Origin: Emiliania huxleyi CCMP1516
Lineage: Eukaryota > Haptophyta > Isochrysidales > Noelaerhabdaceae
Direction of reading: 5' to 3'
Length of the DNA: 64,000 bases
Assembly: GCF_000372725.1 (NCBI RefSeq)
Contig: NW_005201287.1
Span: 729,272 to 793,271 of the forward strand
The notes under the pieces: generated by a model
The model's input: only the letters and a program-made list of their open reading frames with translations
Database searches by the model: none
What the model was told of the DNA's origin: nothing
Shown: in pieces, positions 1 through 10,106 of the stretch
How the letters are laid out: the number at the start of each line of letters is the position of its first letter
Numbering within the stretch: position 1 is the stretch's first letter
Program-made: the position numbers and the translations under genes

Positions 1-40
1 GGGACTCCCAGAGAGTCTGTGGGACGCTGGGACGCGATGC

Positions 41-1864
41 CTAGGCAACCCGCATCGACGTGGCTGCTGAATGCGGCTTGACCGGAGCCTCGGGTGTCTT
101 CTTGCAGACCACCTTGAAATAGACGAGGAGGAAGGCCAGTCCGAGGACAATGAGCACAAGCAACGCGGCGGCGAGAATCACAACCAACGTGGTCAGCACG
201 TCCTCCTTCCCAGTACCCGGCGGCGACGGCAGCAGTGGCGGAAAGGGGGGAGAGGAAGGTGGCGACGGGGGCGAGCACATCCCCTGCAGTGCATTGCGCG
301 CCCAGGTCTCCAGCATCTGCCAATTTGCGTCGCTCATCGAGCCGTGCTGCTCCAGGACATTGAACGCGGGGCTGTAAAGGCGCGTCGCCCATGGGCCGCC
401 GTCCTTGGAGTTGAAGGCGCTGCGTGCGCTTGCCTCGCTTGTGAAAACGTCGCCGAAAGCCCCCTGACTGCGCACATGCCATGTCACCACCCACCGTAGT
501 TGGTCCTCGCAGGGGGGCGGCGGCGGGGATAAGACGGTGGTCTGGCCGTACCAGTTGTCACCCCAGCACTCTACGAGCGAGTTGTCCGCCCGGATGGCGC
601 AGGTGTGGCGCCCGCCCGCCGAGATATGCGAGTACGGCACGTTTGGCATGATGTCGCGCGGGCGATTGTCACCCCAGCCCCAGCACTCTGCGAGCGAGTT
701 GTCCGCCCGGATGGCGCAGGTGTGGTAAATGCCCACCGAGATCTGCGTGTACTCCACGTTTGGCGTGGCGACGGTCTGGCCGCTGCACTCTGCGAGCGAG
801 TTGTCCGCCCGGATGGCGCAAGTCAGGTACTTGCCCGCCGAGATCTGCGTGTACGGCACGTTTGGCAAGACGGTGCCCTGGCCGTTGTAGCTGTAGCCCC
901 AGCACTCTACGAACGAGTTGTCCGCCCGGATGGCGCAAGTGTGCAAGCCGCCCGCCGCGATCTGCGTGTACTCCACGTTTGGCGATGGGGTGGCCTGACC
1001 GTCGTCGTTGAGGCCCCAGCACTCTGCGAGCGAGTTGTCCGCCCGGATGCCGCAGGTGTGCGTGCCCCACACCGCGCCGCCCGCTGAGATCTGCGTGTAC
1101 GGCACGTCTGGCGATGGGGTGCTCTGGCCGAAAGTGTTGTCACCCCAGCACTCTGCGCGCGAGTTGTCCGCCCGGATGCCGCAAGTGTGGTATATGCTCG
1201 CCGAGATCTGCGTGTACTGCACGTTTGGCGAGACGGTGGTCTGGCCGTACTCGTTCCAACCCCAGCACTCTGCGAGCGAGTTGTCCTCCCGGATGATGCA
1301 GGTGTGGTACTCGCCCGCCGAGATTGAGGGCGTGCAGCATGGCTTGTCGTATCCAATGTCTTTGATCCAGCATTGTGTGGGCGGAGACTCCCTTTCGTCA
1401 GGCACATAGCCTCCGTAGTATGCACCTTCGCCCTCGTAGCAGCTGCAATTGCAAAGCGGCGGCGCCGGTGGCGGCGGAGGCGACGCGGCGGCTAGTGCAG
1501 TCAGTCGGCGTGGGGTGGTCATCGCCTCGCATGGCACGACCAGAGAGAGCATCAGCATCTTGGCGGATGACACCTGCGGCGGTGGAGCGGTGCTCTGCCC
1601 GCGGTTGCGTGGCCAAGGGCGCGGGGTGGTTGCTTCGTATGCCAAACTGCCCATCGCCGCTGCAGTCGCCGCTGACACCGCTGCTGCCGCCACGCAGCTG
1701 CCGCGACAGAGAGCGAGTGCTTTGGGTGTGGAGAGGAGCGAGCGCACGCTGGGGAGTGTGAGCCGCGCACCATATCGCGATCGGAAGGAGCGACGTAGAG
1801 CGACGCCGTCTGATCGACTTTGATCCTCGCGTGACTCAATCGTGTCGGCGGCTTCCCTGAACAT
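41..1864 (-). CDS. RCC1-like repeat protein with C-terminal membrane anchor
   Basis: One open frame of 607 codons runs without introns. About eight repeats of roughly 37 residues fill the middle (about residues 185-440), each built on a core like HTCAIRADNSLAECWG followed by a GQ and a PNV turn. This resembles RCC1/BLIP-II propeller repeats with an added conserved Cys pair. A Pro-rich, Cys-containing linker precedes the repeats. A Pro/Ser stalk and one hydrophobic segment (about residues 557-585, core TTLVVILAAALLVLIVLGLA) follow, with a basic tail. A type I surface protein is likely. The 102-residue N-terminal leader is odd. A start at 1558 would give the short hydrophobic leader MLMLSLVVPCEAM, which suits a secreted protein better. 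Function is unknown, and the repeats could bind a ligand or cell-surface partner. Confidence 0.7.
   Translation of the reverse strand: MFREAADTIESREDQSRSDGVALRRSFRSRYGARLTLPSVRSLLSTPKALALCRGSCVAAAAVSAATAAAMGSLAYEATTPRPWPRNRGQSTAPPPQVSSAKMLMLSLVVPCEAMTTPRRLTALAAASPPPPPAPPLCNCSCYEGEGAYYGGYVPDERESPPTQCWIKDIGYDKPCCTPSISAGEYHTCIIREDNSLAECWGWNEYGQTTVSPNVQYTQISASIYHTCGIRADNSRAECWGDNTFGQSTPSPDVPYTQISAGGAVWGTHTCGIRADNSLAECWGLNDDGQATPSPNVEYTQIAAGGLHTCAIRADNSFVECWGYSYNGQGTVLPNVPYTQISAGKYLTCAIRADNSLAECSGQTVATPNVEYTQISVGIYHTCAIRADNSLAECWGWGDNRPRDIMPNVPYSHISAGGRHTCAIRADNSLVECWGDNWYGQTTVLSPPPPPCEDQLRWVVTWHVRSQGAFGDVFTSEASARSAFNSKDGGPWATRLYSPAFNVLEQHGSMSDANWQMLETWARNALQGMCSPPSPPSSPPFPPLLPSPPGTGKEDVLTTLVVILAAALLVLIVLGLAFLLVYFKVVCKKTPEAPVKPHSAATSMRVA
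560..1335 (-). repeat. Tandem coding repeats of the RCC1-like gene
   Basis: Blocks beginning GCACTCTGCGAGCGAGTTGT on the plus strand recur at about 97-131 bp spacing and encode the propeller repeats. High nucleotide identity between units points to recent expansion or gene conversion. Confidence 0.8.
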
Positions 1865-2055
1865 GATTTTTTTTGTCCGTCACACTTCTCTCTCGGGGGC
1901 TTGGGCGGGCCGCCCGGCGCCCGTACGTAATCGTTAACCCAGCCAGGCAGAAATAAAGAAAGAAAGCCAGTGCAGCAGCGCGTTGGGAGCGGATTGGTTC
2001 CCAACGCGGCCAATTGATATCAACCCCGGGGTTTTTTTCTGAGACGGCCCCGCCT

Positions 2056-2236
2056 GGGTTCCAACTTTTTGCGGGGTATGGTATGGTAGGGTCGCGGCCC
2101 AAAGGGTGGGGGGGTATGGTCCTGACCGCCCATCCCCGGTCTCCGGGAGGCTGGGTCTGTCAGCAGGCGGGGGGGTATGGTCTCGAGGTGGGTTGCGCGA
2201 CGCTACCATACCATACCCCGCAAAAAGTCCGAACCC
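2056..2236. repeat. Foldback element with 34-bp inverted arms
   Basis: The arms are 2056-2089 and 2203-2236. The inner 26 bp (2064-2089 against 2203-2228) are perfectly complementary. The outer eight positions match except for a 3-base mismatch (2061-2063). The loop carries two copies of GGGGGGTATGGT. The structure resembles a small non-autonomous foldback or MITE-like element. I saw no clear target-site duplication. Confidence 0.7.
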
Positions 2237-2331
2237 TGCTCCTCGTTGTTGTGCTCGGTCATCCGCCGCTGCATGAGGTTTCGGTGAAGAAGGACTTTCG
2301 GCGACGTCCGTTCCCTTGGACACGTCGACAC

Positions 2332-3134
2332 ATGGCCCCGACGCAGCTCAGCATTGTGCTGGAGCGCATGCTAAACGAACTCGGGATAGCCGACCTCAGT
2401 AAGTTCGAGGCTGTGCTCATGCACGATACAGGCGCGGTGCTCGACGCGATCCGAAGCACCGCTGCAGCCGCAGAGGCTGGTGCGGCGGCTTATGCCAGCT
2501 CGGCCACGAGCAATGTTGTTGTGTGCCCAAGCAGCACTGCTACCGCTGGCGCAATCTCTGTTCAGCACAAGGGCAGCATCTCCCGCACTCTCGTCAGCAC
2601 AGACGCGCAAACCACGCTAAAGGGCTCGGACGTCCATGCAGCCGCGAGTAGTGCGACTGCTGAGATGCTGCTCCGGCAGGAGTTATAAGAGAAGTTGCGG
2701 TCACAGACCAAGGATCTCGCTTCTGAGCAGCGCTCTGCGAGCGCTATGAAGAAGGCGCGCTCGCGTCGGCGCGGGATGAGCTTGCTGCGGCACAAGAGCT
2801 GAGGCGCTCCGACTGCGACAACCTGAGGAGAGCGCAGCAGGCTGCTAAACGCGACATCAAAGCGGCCGAGCGGATGGCCGACCAGGCAAATCATGCAGCT
2901 CGAGCTGAGTGTGAGTGGCGTATCGGCGAGATGCGGGCCAAGATGCAGGCCGAGCTGCGCGAGCAGCTCGACGCGCTGCAGATTTCGATGGAGGCAGAGG
3001 CGAGGCGCGCTGATGCCGCAGAGGCGGAGAGGTCAAGGCTGCACAACAAGATGGAGGGGATTATGCGCACGCGTGAGGGGTTAATAGACGCACTCGCAGA
3101 GGTGCAGCGCAAGCGCGAACATAGTGATTGTTAA
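2332..3134 (+). pseudogene. Broken coiled-coil gene
   Basis: The frame opens at an ATG at 2332 (MAPTQLSIVLERML) and reads 118 codons to a TAA at 2686-2688. Beyond this stop the same frame continues as coiled-coil-like sequence (EKLRSQTKDLASEQRSA). The coiled-coil reading then shifts to another frame (CERYEEGALASARDELAAAQ), which runs to a stop at 3134. The downstream part is a typical Ala/Glu/Arg/Leu heptad-type helix. One nonsense change plus one frameshift explains the layout. An intron spanning roughly 2690-2740 is the alternative, but I see no convincing splice sites. Function is unrecognised. Confidence 0.5.
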
Positions 3135-3409
3135 GAGATATACGTAGCGTTACAGTCGTACGGTCGTCGACCCTCCCACTGTTTGGGCCGCCCGTGCGGA
3201 CCCCGGAGAGAGCTGTTGCGCGTGCAGACAGCGTTGCGCGAGCACTGGAGAGGCCAGCCCCCGGCTTCTCAGCATGTCGCGAGTGCTGTGTCTCTGCCTA
3301 CCTGGTAGCTGGGTGCGGTGGGGGACTCCCTGGTGGCTTTTGGTTACAAATTTACGGATTTGCGGATTTACGGATCCACCCCCCTCCCTCCCTGAGCCCT
3401 GGTCTGACA
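3135..3409. other. Intergenic sequence, nothing recognised
   Basis: No gene or RNA is apparent in this stretch. It ends at the first CTGACAG satellite block. Confidence 0.4.
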
Positions 3410-3660
3410 GACTGACAGCAAACCCGGACAGCGCCTGACAGTGCCCGACAGCCTGACAGCGCTGACAGCACTTTCTCTGACAGCCTGACAGCACGTATCT
3501 GACAGCCTGACAGCAGAGTCTGACATCAGAGGGGCTCCGTCGCTGTCAGGCCCTAACGTGACAGCCTGACAGCTGCCTGACAGCCCGACAGCACACAGTG
3601 GCCTGACAGCAGCGCTGACAGCCCGACAGCCCGACCAGCCCGACAGCAGCACAGACCGTA
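3410..3660. repeat. CTGACAG satellite, block 1
   Basis: Irregular tandem copies of CCTGACAGC occur with variants CCCGACAGC and GCTGACAG. The unit CTG-A-CAG is palindromic apart from its centre, so single strands could form hairpins. Both strands stay open in several frames because the unit lacks stop codons, so the predicted proteins here are artefacts. Confidence 0.85.
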
Positions 3661-4059
3661 CACAGCCGTGCAGCCTCTTTCTTGCGCCCCATGAGGGTAT
3701 AACAAAACATGCAAAGACATGTGAGTGTGGTCCATGTCCATGTAGTCATGGGCTGGTCATGGGTCTCTCTCTCAACCCTCCGTCCCTCCCGCCCCACCTC
3801 TGCGTACCCCTCTCTAGCACCGGCGGCTGTGCTACTACAAATGAAGCTACCAGCTAGCCTTCTGGGGCCCTACAGTCATATGCCTACGGCGTCTGGGTGG
3901 GGGTGGCCGCCGCCGTCTGTGCCGCGCTGCCACCGCCGCCGCCTGCGCCTGCGCCGCCATCTGCGCTCCCCAGGCGGACCCCTTCTAGGCAGAGTAGAGA
4001 CTAGAGTATGTGTAGTAGAGTCCTGCTGGTCTCCTCTTGATAATGTCATAAGTGTGGAT
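3661..4059. other. Spacer between the two satellite blocks
   Basis: This is unique sequence with no supported gene. It includes a GCCGCC-rich stretch (3905-3985) and ends where CTGACAG units resume. Confidence 0.4.
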
Positions 4060-4375
4060 AGTGTGTCAGAGCCTGACAGCACCCCGACAGCACCAACCGA
4101 CAGCACCTGACAGCACCGGCGTCTCTGACAGCAGCAGCAGCCCGACAGCTCTGACAGCTCCGACAGCGTCTGACAGCAACACCCGACAGCTCCGACAGCA
4201 CCCGACAGCTACGGAGCCCCTCTGATGTCAGACAAGCACCCGACAGCACCCGACAGCACTGACAGCACCTGACAGCTGGTCTGACAGAGGCACCTGACAG
4301 TGCCTGACAGTGCCTGACAGCCTGACAGATCACCTGACAGCACCTGACAGCCTGACAGCCAGGGCTCAGCTCCCT
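4060..4375. repeat. CTGACAG satellite, block 2
   Basis: This has the same unit and orientation as block 1. A perfect 22-bp inverted match links the blocks: 3519-3540 is the reverse complement of 4211-4232, with core CATCAGAGGGGCTCC. Confidence 0.85.
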
Positions 4376-5088
4376 CCCCGTCCCGCGGCCCGGCCGTGAG
4401 ACGCCGATCCGGGAATCAAGTTGTTGCCGGAAGTCACAAAGTCAAAAAGAACGATCGACGAAACCGGCGACATAACATCATCCCCGCATTTTCCCGCCCC
4501 AACGCGCCATCAGTCACGAGTCAGCATGTTCACCGCGTTCACACGGTTCTCAGATCTCACCGCGGAGCCGGGAGGAAGCGTCCAGTCTCCAGACAACTCC
4601 TGAGCTCCTGAGTCCAATAAAAACAATAATGAATTTAAGCGAATCGCCGCTGAAGTGTGTGAAGAGTGAAAATTGCAAAGTCCATAAGCATCATATCACA
4701 CTGCAAGTGCAACAGAGAACAGACAAAAAGACACGCGTAGGAATCCCGACACGGCGCTTGAGAAACTGTGGAACCCTGAGGTCTCCTCTCTCTGACAGAC
4801 CCCCCAATCAGCCCGACATTCCACTCCAGTCTCCACCTCTCTCCGCACCTCACTCTCCCCACTTGCGACTTGCGGCCCCCCCGCGCCTTCTTTGCGTGTC
4901 CCCGAAAGCGGCCCGGTGGCCCTTAGTACGGCCCCGAAGCAACGAACGAGGCCCCTCTCCCCCTCCCAGCCCACCCCGCCACCCTAGCAACCGCCTAGGC
5001 CACCGCAACTCGCTGCCCGATCCGCGCGGCGAGCTTGCCAGCCTGCGCCGGCGCGCGGCACGAGTGCAGGGTGAAGAGGACCACCTGT
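4376..5088. other. Non-coding region downstream of COX15
   Basis: No supported gene. An AT-richer patch (about 4600-4760) stands out against the GC-rich background and could hold the 3' UTR and poly(A) region of the COX15 transcript. Confidence 0.35.
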
Positions 5089-6762
5089 TCAGAGACCGAT
5101 CCTGTGAAGGGGCGTCGCGGCAGCCGGCGCATCGCGGTCCGCCGCCACCGAGAAGAGGCTCAGCGCGCCCGCCTGGTGCGCGGAGCCGAGGTGGACCGGC
5201 ACGCAGTTGACCAGCGTCGCGACGCCGAGCCCGACCTGGCCCCACGCCGCGAGGAGGAGCAGGTCGGTGGCGAGGCGCAGCTGCGGCGGCAGCGGCATCG
5301 CCTGCACCCACACCCACACGCCCGACACCGAGGCGAGGGTGGTGAGGGCGAGGGCGCGGTGGTGCAGCTGCACCGACGGCACCGACTCGAAGAAGTTGCG
5401 GTAGAGGGGCCGCAGCTCCATGTAGCCCTCGGGCACCAGCCGCCCCTCCATCAGCGGGAAGGTGTTGAAGGCGAAGCCCGCCTGTGGGACGCGTCGCGGA
5501 CAACGTGTCGCGGACGCGTCGTGGACGTGTCGCGGACGTGTCGCGGACGTGTCCACCGGGGAGGGGTCGGAAGGCCGGGGCCGGCGGCACCTGCCTCCCG
5601 GCGACAAAGGCGCCAGAGATAGCGGTGACGCCGACGAGGAGGGCGAGGCCGCGCACGCGCTGCTGCAGCGGCCGGAGCGAGGGCAGCGCCACCGCCTCCG
5701 CCACGCGCGGCTGCAGGATCCCGAGCGAGGTGTGGAGCAGGACCGAAAAGATCCCAAACGCGCAAGTCAGGTGGGCGGCGAGGCGGTAGGGCGAGACGGT
5801 GGGGATGCCGCCGTCGATCGCCTCGACCTGCTTCGAGTCGAGGCCCGACCGCACCATCCACCACCCCACGAGGCCTACGGGGCCAAGCCGCGGGGACGCG
5901 TCACCGCACCGCCTCTGGCCGTGCCTCGACCGCCTCCGCCCGCCGGCGAGGGCCTTGCGATCCGCCCGCGAGGAGAAGGCCGCCGAGGGTGGGGGCGAGG
6001 CTGCGCGGGATGCGGCCTCGCGCCCAAAAGTAGGCGAGGGGCACGCCGTAGATGACGCCGATGGACCTGCGTGCCGGGCGGTGGCAGCGAGCCGTGGGAA
6101 GGGGGTGGCAGCGAGCCGTGGGAGGGGCGAGGGCTTGGGACGGTGCGGGGCCGGTGCTGTGCGGTGGAGTGTGGAAGGAGGGAGGGGCGCGGCCTGTGCG
6201 GCGGGCGAGAGAGGCTGGGCGAGGGAGCGCACCGTCCCATCATCCGGTGGAACCACTCCCAGAAGAAGATGCCCTTGAAGTCCTCCATCGAGAAGGGAAT
6301 CGACGAGCCCTTGTACAGCCGCTGGTACTCGGGAAACTGCTTCCACCGGTCAAACTCGGCCTCCCACTCGGCGTCGTTGCGCGGCCACCGCTTGCCCTGC
6401 GGCCGCCAGTCCGTCATCGACAGGCCCGACCTCGTCAGCCGCGTGATGCCGCCAACGACGACCATGCAAAACACGGAGCCGCTGCTCACGAGCAGCCACC
6501 ACCCGACGGCGCGGTCCACGGTCTGGGCCGCAGGAGCCGCCACCGCCGACGCGACGGCCTCCGCCACGCTGCCCGCGCCAACGCCGGGCATTGACAATGT
6601 CGAGCGGCCGCGTCGAGCGAGCGAGAGCAGTGGCTGGCTAGACGATACACTCGCGCTGAGCAGCCGAGGAAGCGCGCTGGTAGACGCGCTCGCGCCGGCG
6701 AGCAGCCGCGGCAGCGCGGGCAGTGCCCTCGCGCGCGCGACGCGGGCCGCCTGGAGCAGCAT
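5089..6762 (-). CDS. COX15: Heme A synthase COX15, four exons
   Basis: The product oxidises heme O to heme A for cytochrome c oxidase in the inner mitochondrial membrane. Exons placed by frame and family alignment are 6762-6233, 6066-5954, 5874-5591 and 5481-5089, giving 439 residues. The start at 6762 gives a basic, Ser/Ala-rich presequence (MLLQAARVARARALP) typical of mitochondrial import. Family landmarks are GGITRLTRSGLSMTDWRP, EWFHRMMGR, GWWMVRSGLD, RLAAHL, AFNTFPLM and VQLHHRALAL, so the conserved heme-binding histidines are present. Intron 1 (6232-6067) and intron 3 (5590-5482) are GT-AG. Intron 2 (5953-5875) is GC-AG. Intron 3 is built of CGTCCGCGACACGTCC-like repeats. The gene is divergent from the kelch gene, with 150 bp between the starts. 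Confidence 0.92.
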
Positions 6763-6911
6763 CGGGAACGAGCGACGAGCTGCGGCACAGGAGGAGGAGC
6801 AGCCGAGCGGCGAGCGCTTCGGCGACCAGCAGAATGTTCCAGTGTGCGAGAAGAAAAGTCCGTCGCAACATGCCGTCCTCCGTGCCACTGTTTTTCTTTC
6901 TTTCGGGCAAA

Positions 6912-7835
6912 ATGTCCGTTTTATCAAGCTCTCAGCCGCCACCCATCATGGCCTCCCACCGCATCGGCGCGCGCGTCGCGGGCCTCTCGCCAGCGCAGCG
7001 GTGCGCCATCATCGAGGCGCAGGCGGGCGCGAGCGACGCCGCAATGCGCGTGGCGGAGGAGCACACCACACGGCTCGTGGAGCAGCCCGAGTGGGTGCTC
7101 TCCGAGGTCCTCCTCTCGCCGGACCTCGCCCCGCACATCCTCGCCCAGCTGCCGACCAAGGCGCATGCCGCCAAGGGGACGTGCCGCGCGTGGCGCCGCG
7201 GCTGGTGTGGACGGAGACGCTGCCGAAGCGCGGCCGCGACAGCGATTGGCGCCGATGCCGTCGGCACGTGAAAGTGCAGGCATGGCGACGCTCGATGGCA
7301 AGCTCTATGCGGCGGGCGGCGAGAATGAGGCTGACGGCGCAACTTTCAACCTGGTGGAGCGGTACGACTTGGCTACGAACGCGTGGGGGGCGGTGGCGCC
7401 GATGGCGACCGCACGGGTTTCTCACGCCATGGCGGTTCTCGACGGCAGGCTGTACGCTGCGGGAGGTCACAACGACGACGAGGATGCATCATCTACCTCA
7501 CCTCGGTGGAGCGGTACGATCCCGCGACGAACGCATGGGAGGCGGTGGCGCCGCTGACGGCGGCTCGGTGTAATTTTGCCGTGGCGGTGCTCGACGGCAA
7601 GCTGTACGCGGTGGGTGGCAGCGCGGGCAACGGCCACCTCGGCTCGGTGGAGCGGTACGATCCGGCGCTGGATGCGTGGGAAGCGGTGGCGCCGATGGCA
7701 GAGGCGCGGTATAAGCTCGCCGTGGCGGTGCTGGACGGCAGGCTGTATGCGGTGGGGCTCGCCGCGGGCGCGTCTCGCTCTCCTTATTTATTTATGACGA
7801 GCTCTCCAGCCCGCTGCTTTCCACCACGTGTGTGA
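6912..7835 (+). pseudogene. F-box-like/kelch-repeat gene with two frameshifts
   Basis: The frame starts at ATG 6912 (second ATG 6948). It encodes an F-box-like helix region (LSPDLAPHILAQLPTKAHAA) and then kelch blades with motifs such as LDGKLYAAGG, VERYDLATNAW and APMATARVSHAMAVLDGRLYA. Such proteins are usually substrate adaptors of SCF ubiquitin ligases. The coding frame shifts near 7195 and again near 7485. Blades on either side of each shift are well preserved and no splice sites fit. After about four blades the reading stops just past LYAVGLAAGASRS, short of a closed propeller, close to the CA microsatellite. A recent pseudogene is the simplest reading. Assembly errors could explain the two single-base shifts. 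Confidence 0.6.
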
Positions 7836-7844
7836 CTCGAGTCA

Positions 7845-8261
<417 letters not shown>

Positions 8262-8415
8262 CCACCATCTGCTACACACCTCTTCCTCCGCGAGACCGCA
8301 ACCAATCGGAGTATTCACCTAGGTGATGCGCATCAGAGACACGTCTGCGCCCTCCAGCGCGACGACGCCTTGGCCGGGATGTTCTTTCTTCTCATGAGGC
8401 TCCCGTGGTGTACCT

Positions 8416-8452
8416 GTGTTAGTGCCAGTGCGCGCCAGTCCCGTGCCTAGTG
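8416..8452 (+). repeat. Left copy of a repeat flanking the UGT gene
   Basis: GTGTTAGTGCCAGTG followed by a GCGC...CAGTCCCGTGCC segment recurs at 10111-10155, so the two copies bracket the glycosyltransferase gene in direct orientation. Confidence 0.6.
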
Positions 8453-8641
8453 TCGTGCGAGAGTATTCATCCTCAAATTCTTCTCCCGAGAGTCTCGTTC
8501 TTCGGACGTACGTTCCTCCTGGAGTCCCTCCTGGAGTCCCTGGCCAATGCCTCGTTCCTTGGCCGGTCGCGCGGTTGCGATCTGCACCGATCCCGGTTCG
8601 CCCTGCTGTGCTCAGCAGCTTCCTCACCAAGCCCGGCGCCG

Positions 8642-9973
8642 ATGTGCAACGCCGCGCAAGGAGACCCGGCCGCGGCCCCAGCCGCAAACGAGACCGTGAT
8701 TTTCGTGATACCTCCCGACCGCGGGCACTTTGACTACACGGTCTTCATCGCGGAGCGGCTCCACGGGCGCGGGTACGCCGTCGAATACTGGTCGCCGAGC
8801 ACAGCAGGGCCAAACGTACCCGCCTTCGCCTCGTTTCACCCCTTGCACGAGGCGGGCGACGACCGCTTCGACCGCTTCACGAGAGCCTACTGCACAGCGA
8901 GTGCGGCTAGCGGAGACACCTATGAGGAGTCGCAGGGAAACAGCCGTGAGCGGCTGGAGGAGAACCTCGCTGCTACGTTCGAGGATCCTGCGGCAGCCCT
9001 GCATGGACTGCAAGGAACACGAGAGGCCCTGATCGGAATGAAGCAGCGCGTGCTCCAGAAGGATGTGGCGCTGTGCGTCTACGACGGCGTCCACGTATAC
9101 TCTTGGATGGGCGGGTTTTGTGCCGACCACGGCGTTCCGTCGCTGGCTCTCTGCCCGTCGCAGATTTATGTTCGGAATCCAGAGGCGCAGGGGACGTTTT
9201 TGCCGAGCAACTTGACAGACGAGCCGGAGTACAGCCCGGTACGCGAGGACCTGGCGGCGGTCCCGCACCCCGTCCTCTACACTCTCCTGCCAGACCTCCT
9301 CGAGGGCTGCGAGATCCCTGAAGGCCGGCGAAACGTCGGTCCTGTGCTGCCTAGTGACTTTGGCGTGACCGAGGCGCAGGCGGAGCGTTTTGTGGCAGGC
9401 GGGCTGCAGGCTTGGTGCGACGCCGAGGTCTCTCCCATCGTCTACGTCAGCCTGGGGTCCATGATCCGGAGCGGACCTTTGGCGGCCAACATCGCCAAGC
9501 GCTTGCTCCAGGCGATCGCGGAGGGGCCATGGCGGGTCCTGATGGCCGTCGCACCGGAGCTCGTTGAGGGCTGCATCGATTCATTGCCGCCAGGACGCGC
9601 CCGCGCAGAGGCGTGGGTGCCGCAGTCGGCGGTCCTGGCCCACCCCGCGGTCCAGGCCTTCGTCTCGCATTGCGGAGCGACATCCGTAAACGAGGCGGTG
9701 CTGCACGCGGTGCCAGTCATCTGCGTCCCCTTCTTCGACGACCAGTTCTTCAACGCCGCCTCGGCAGTGGCCTCCGGGTTTGGGGTAGCACAGCTGCCCA
9801 AGCACAGCTTCACTGCGGAGGCCGTCTGCTCTGCCGTCCGCACCGCGGTGGAGAGCGAGGGTGCGCGGGCCAGCGTGCTGGCAGCCTCGGAGCGGCTGCG
9901 CGGCATGCGCGGCCTCGCCGAGGTGGTGGCGGAGGCGGAGGCAGCCATCGAGGCAGCGCATGCCGTGCGGTGA
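8642..9973 (+). CDS. UDP-glycosyltransferase, GT1 family
   Basis: A single exon of 443 codons runs from ATG 8642 (MCNAAQGDP). The frame is open upstream to 8450, but that part is Arg/Ser-rich and not family-like. The enzyme should transfer a sugar from a UDP-sugar to a small lipophilic acceptor. The N-terminal acceptor half starts IFVIPPDRGHFDYTVFIAERL, with the GH typical of the catalytic His region. The C-terminal donor half carries a version of the UGT signature: AWVPQSAVLAHPAVQAFVSH, CGATSVNEAVLHAVPVICVP and DDQFFNA. The Q of the usual plant DQ or HQ end is present as DDQ. No signal peptide or TM segment is visible, so it is probably cytosolic. Short direct repeats flank the gene. Confidence 0.88.
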   Translation: MCNAAQGDPAAAPAANETVIFVIPPDRGHFDYTVFIAERLHGRGYAVEYWSPSTAGPNVPAFASFHPLHEAGDDRFDRFTRAYCTASAASGDTYEESQGNSRERLEENLAATFEDPAAALHGLQGTREALIGMKQRVLQKDVALCVYDGVHVYSWMGGFCADHGVPSLALCPSQIYVRNPEAQGTFLPSNLTDEPEYSPVREDLAAVPHPVLYTLLPDLLEGCEIPEGRRNVGPVLPSDFGVTEAQAERFVAGGLQAWCDAEVSPIVYVSLGSMIRSGPLAANIAKRLLQAIAEGPWRVLMAVAPELVEGCIDSLPPGRARAEAWVPQSAVLAHPAVQAFVSHCGATSVNEAVLHAVPVICVPFFDDQFFNAASAVASGFGVAQLPKHSFTAEAVCSAVRTAVESEGARASVLAASERLRGMRGLAEVVAEAEAAIEAAHAVR

Positions 9974-10106
9974 GGTGGATGAGGAAAGAATCTTACAACA
10001 AAACTCCCTCGCATGAGGAAAGAAAGAGAAAGTCGGTGACCGATGTCTTTGTCCCGTGCCCAGCGAGCGAGTGGGCTACAAATCTTTTCCCGTGTGTTAG
10101 AGAGAG

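Noticed and set aside
3410..4375. A CRISPR-like array
   Set aside because: The CTGACAG units are contiguous and irregular, without fixed-length unique spacers, and the DNA is nuclear eukaryotic.
6762..6942. COX15 start at 6942
   Set aside because: The extra 60 residues (rich in Cys, Lys and Ser) precede a far better mitochondrial presequence at 6762 and overlap the start of the divergent kelch gene.
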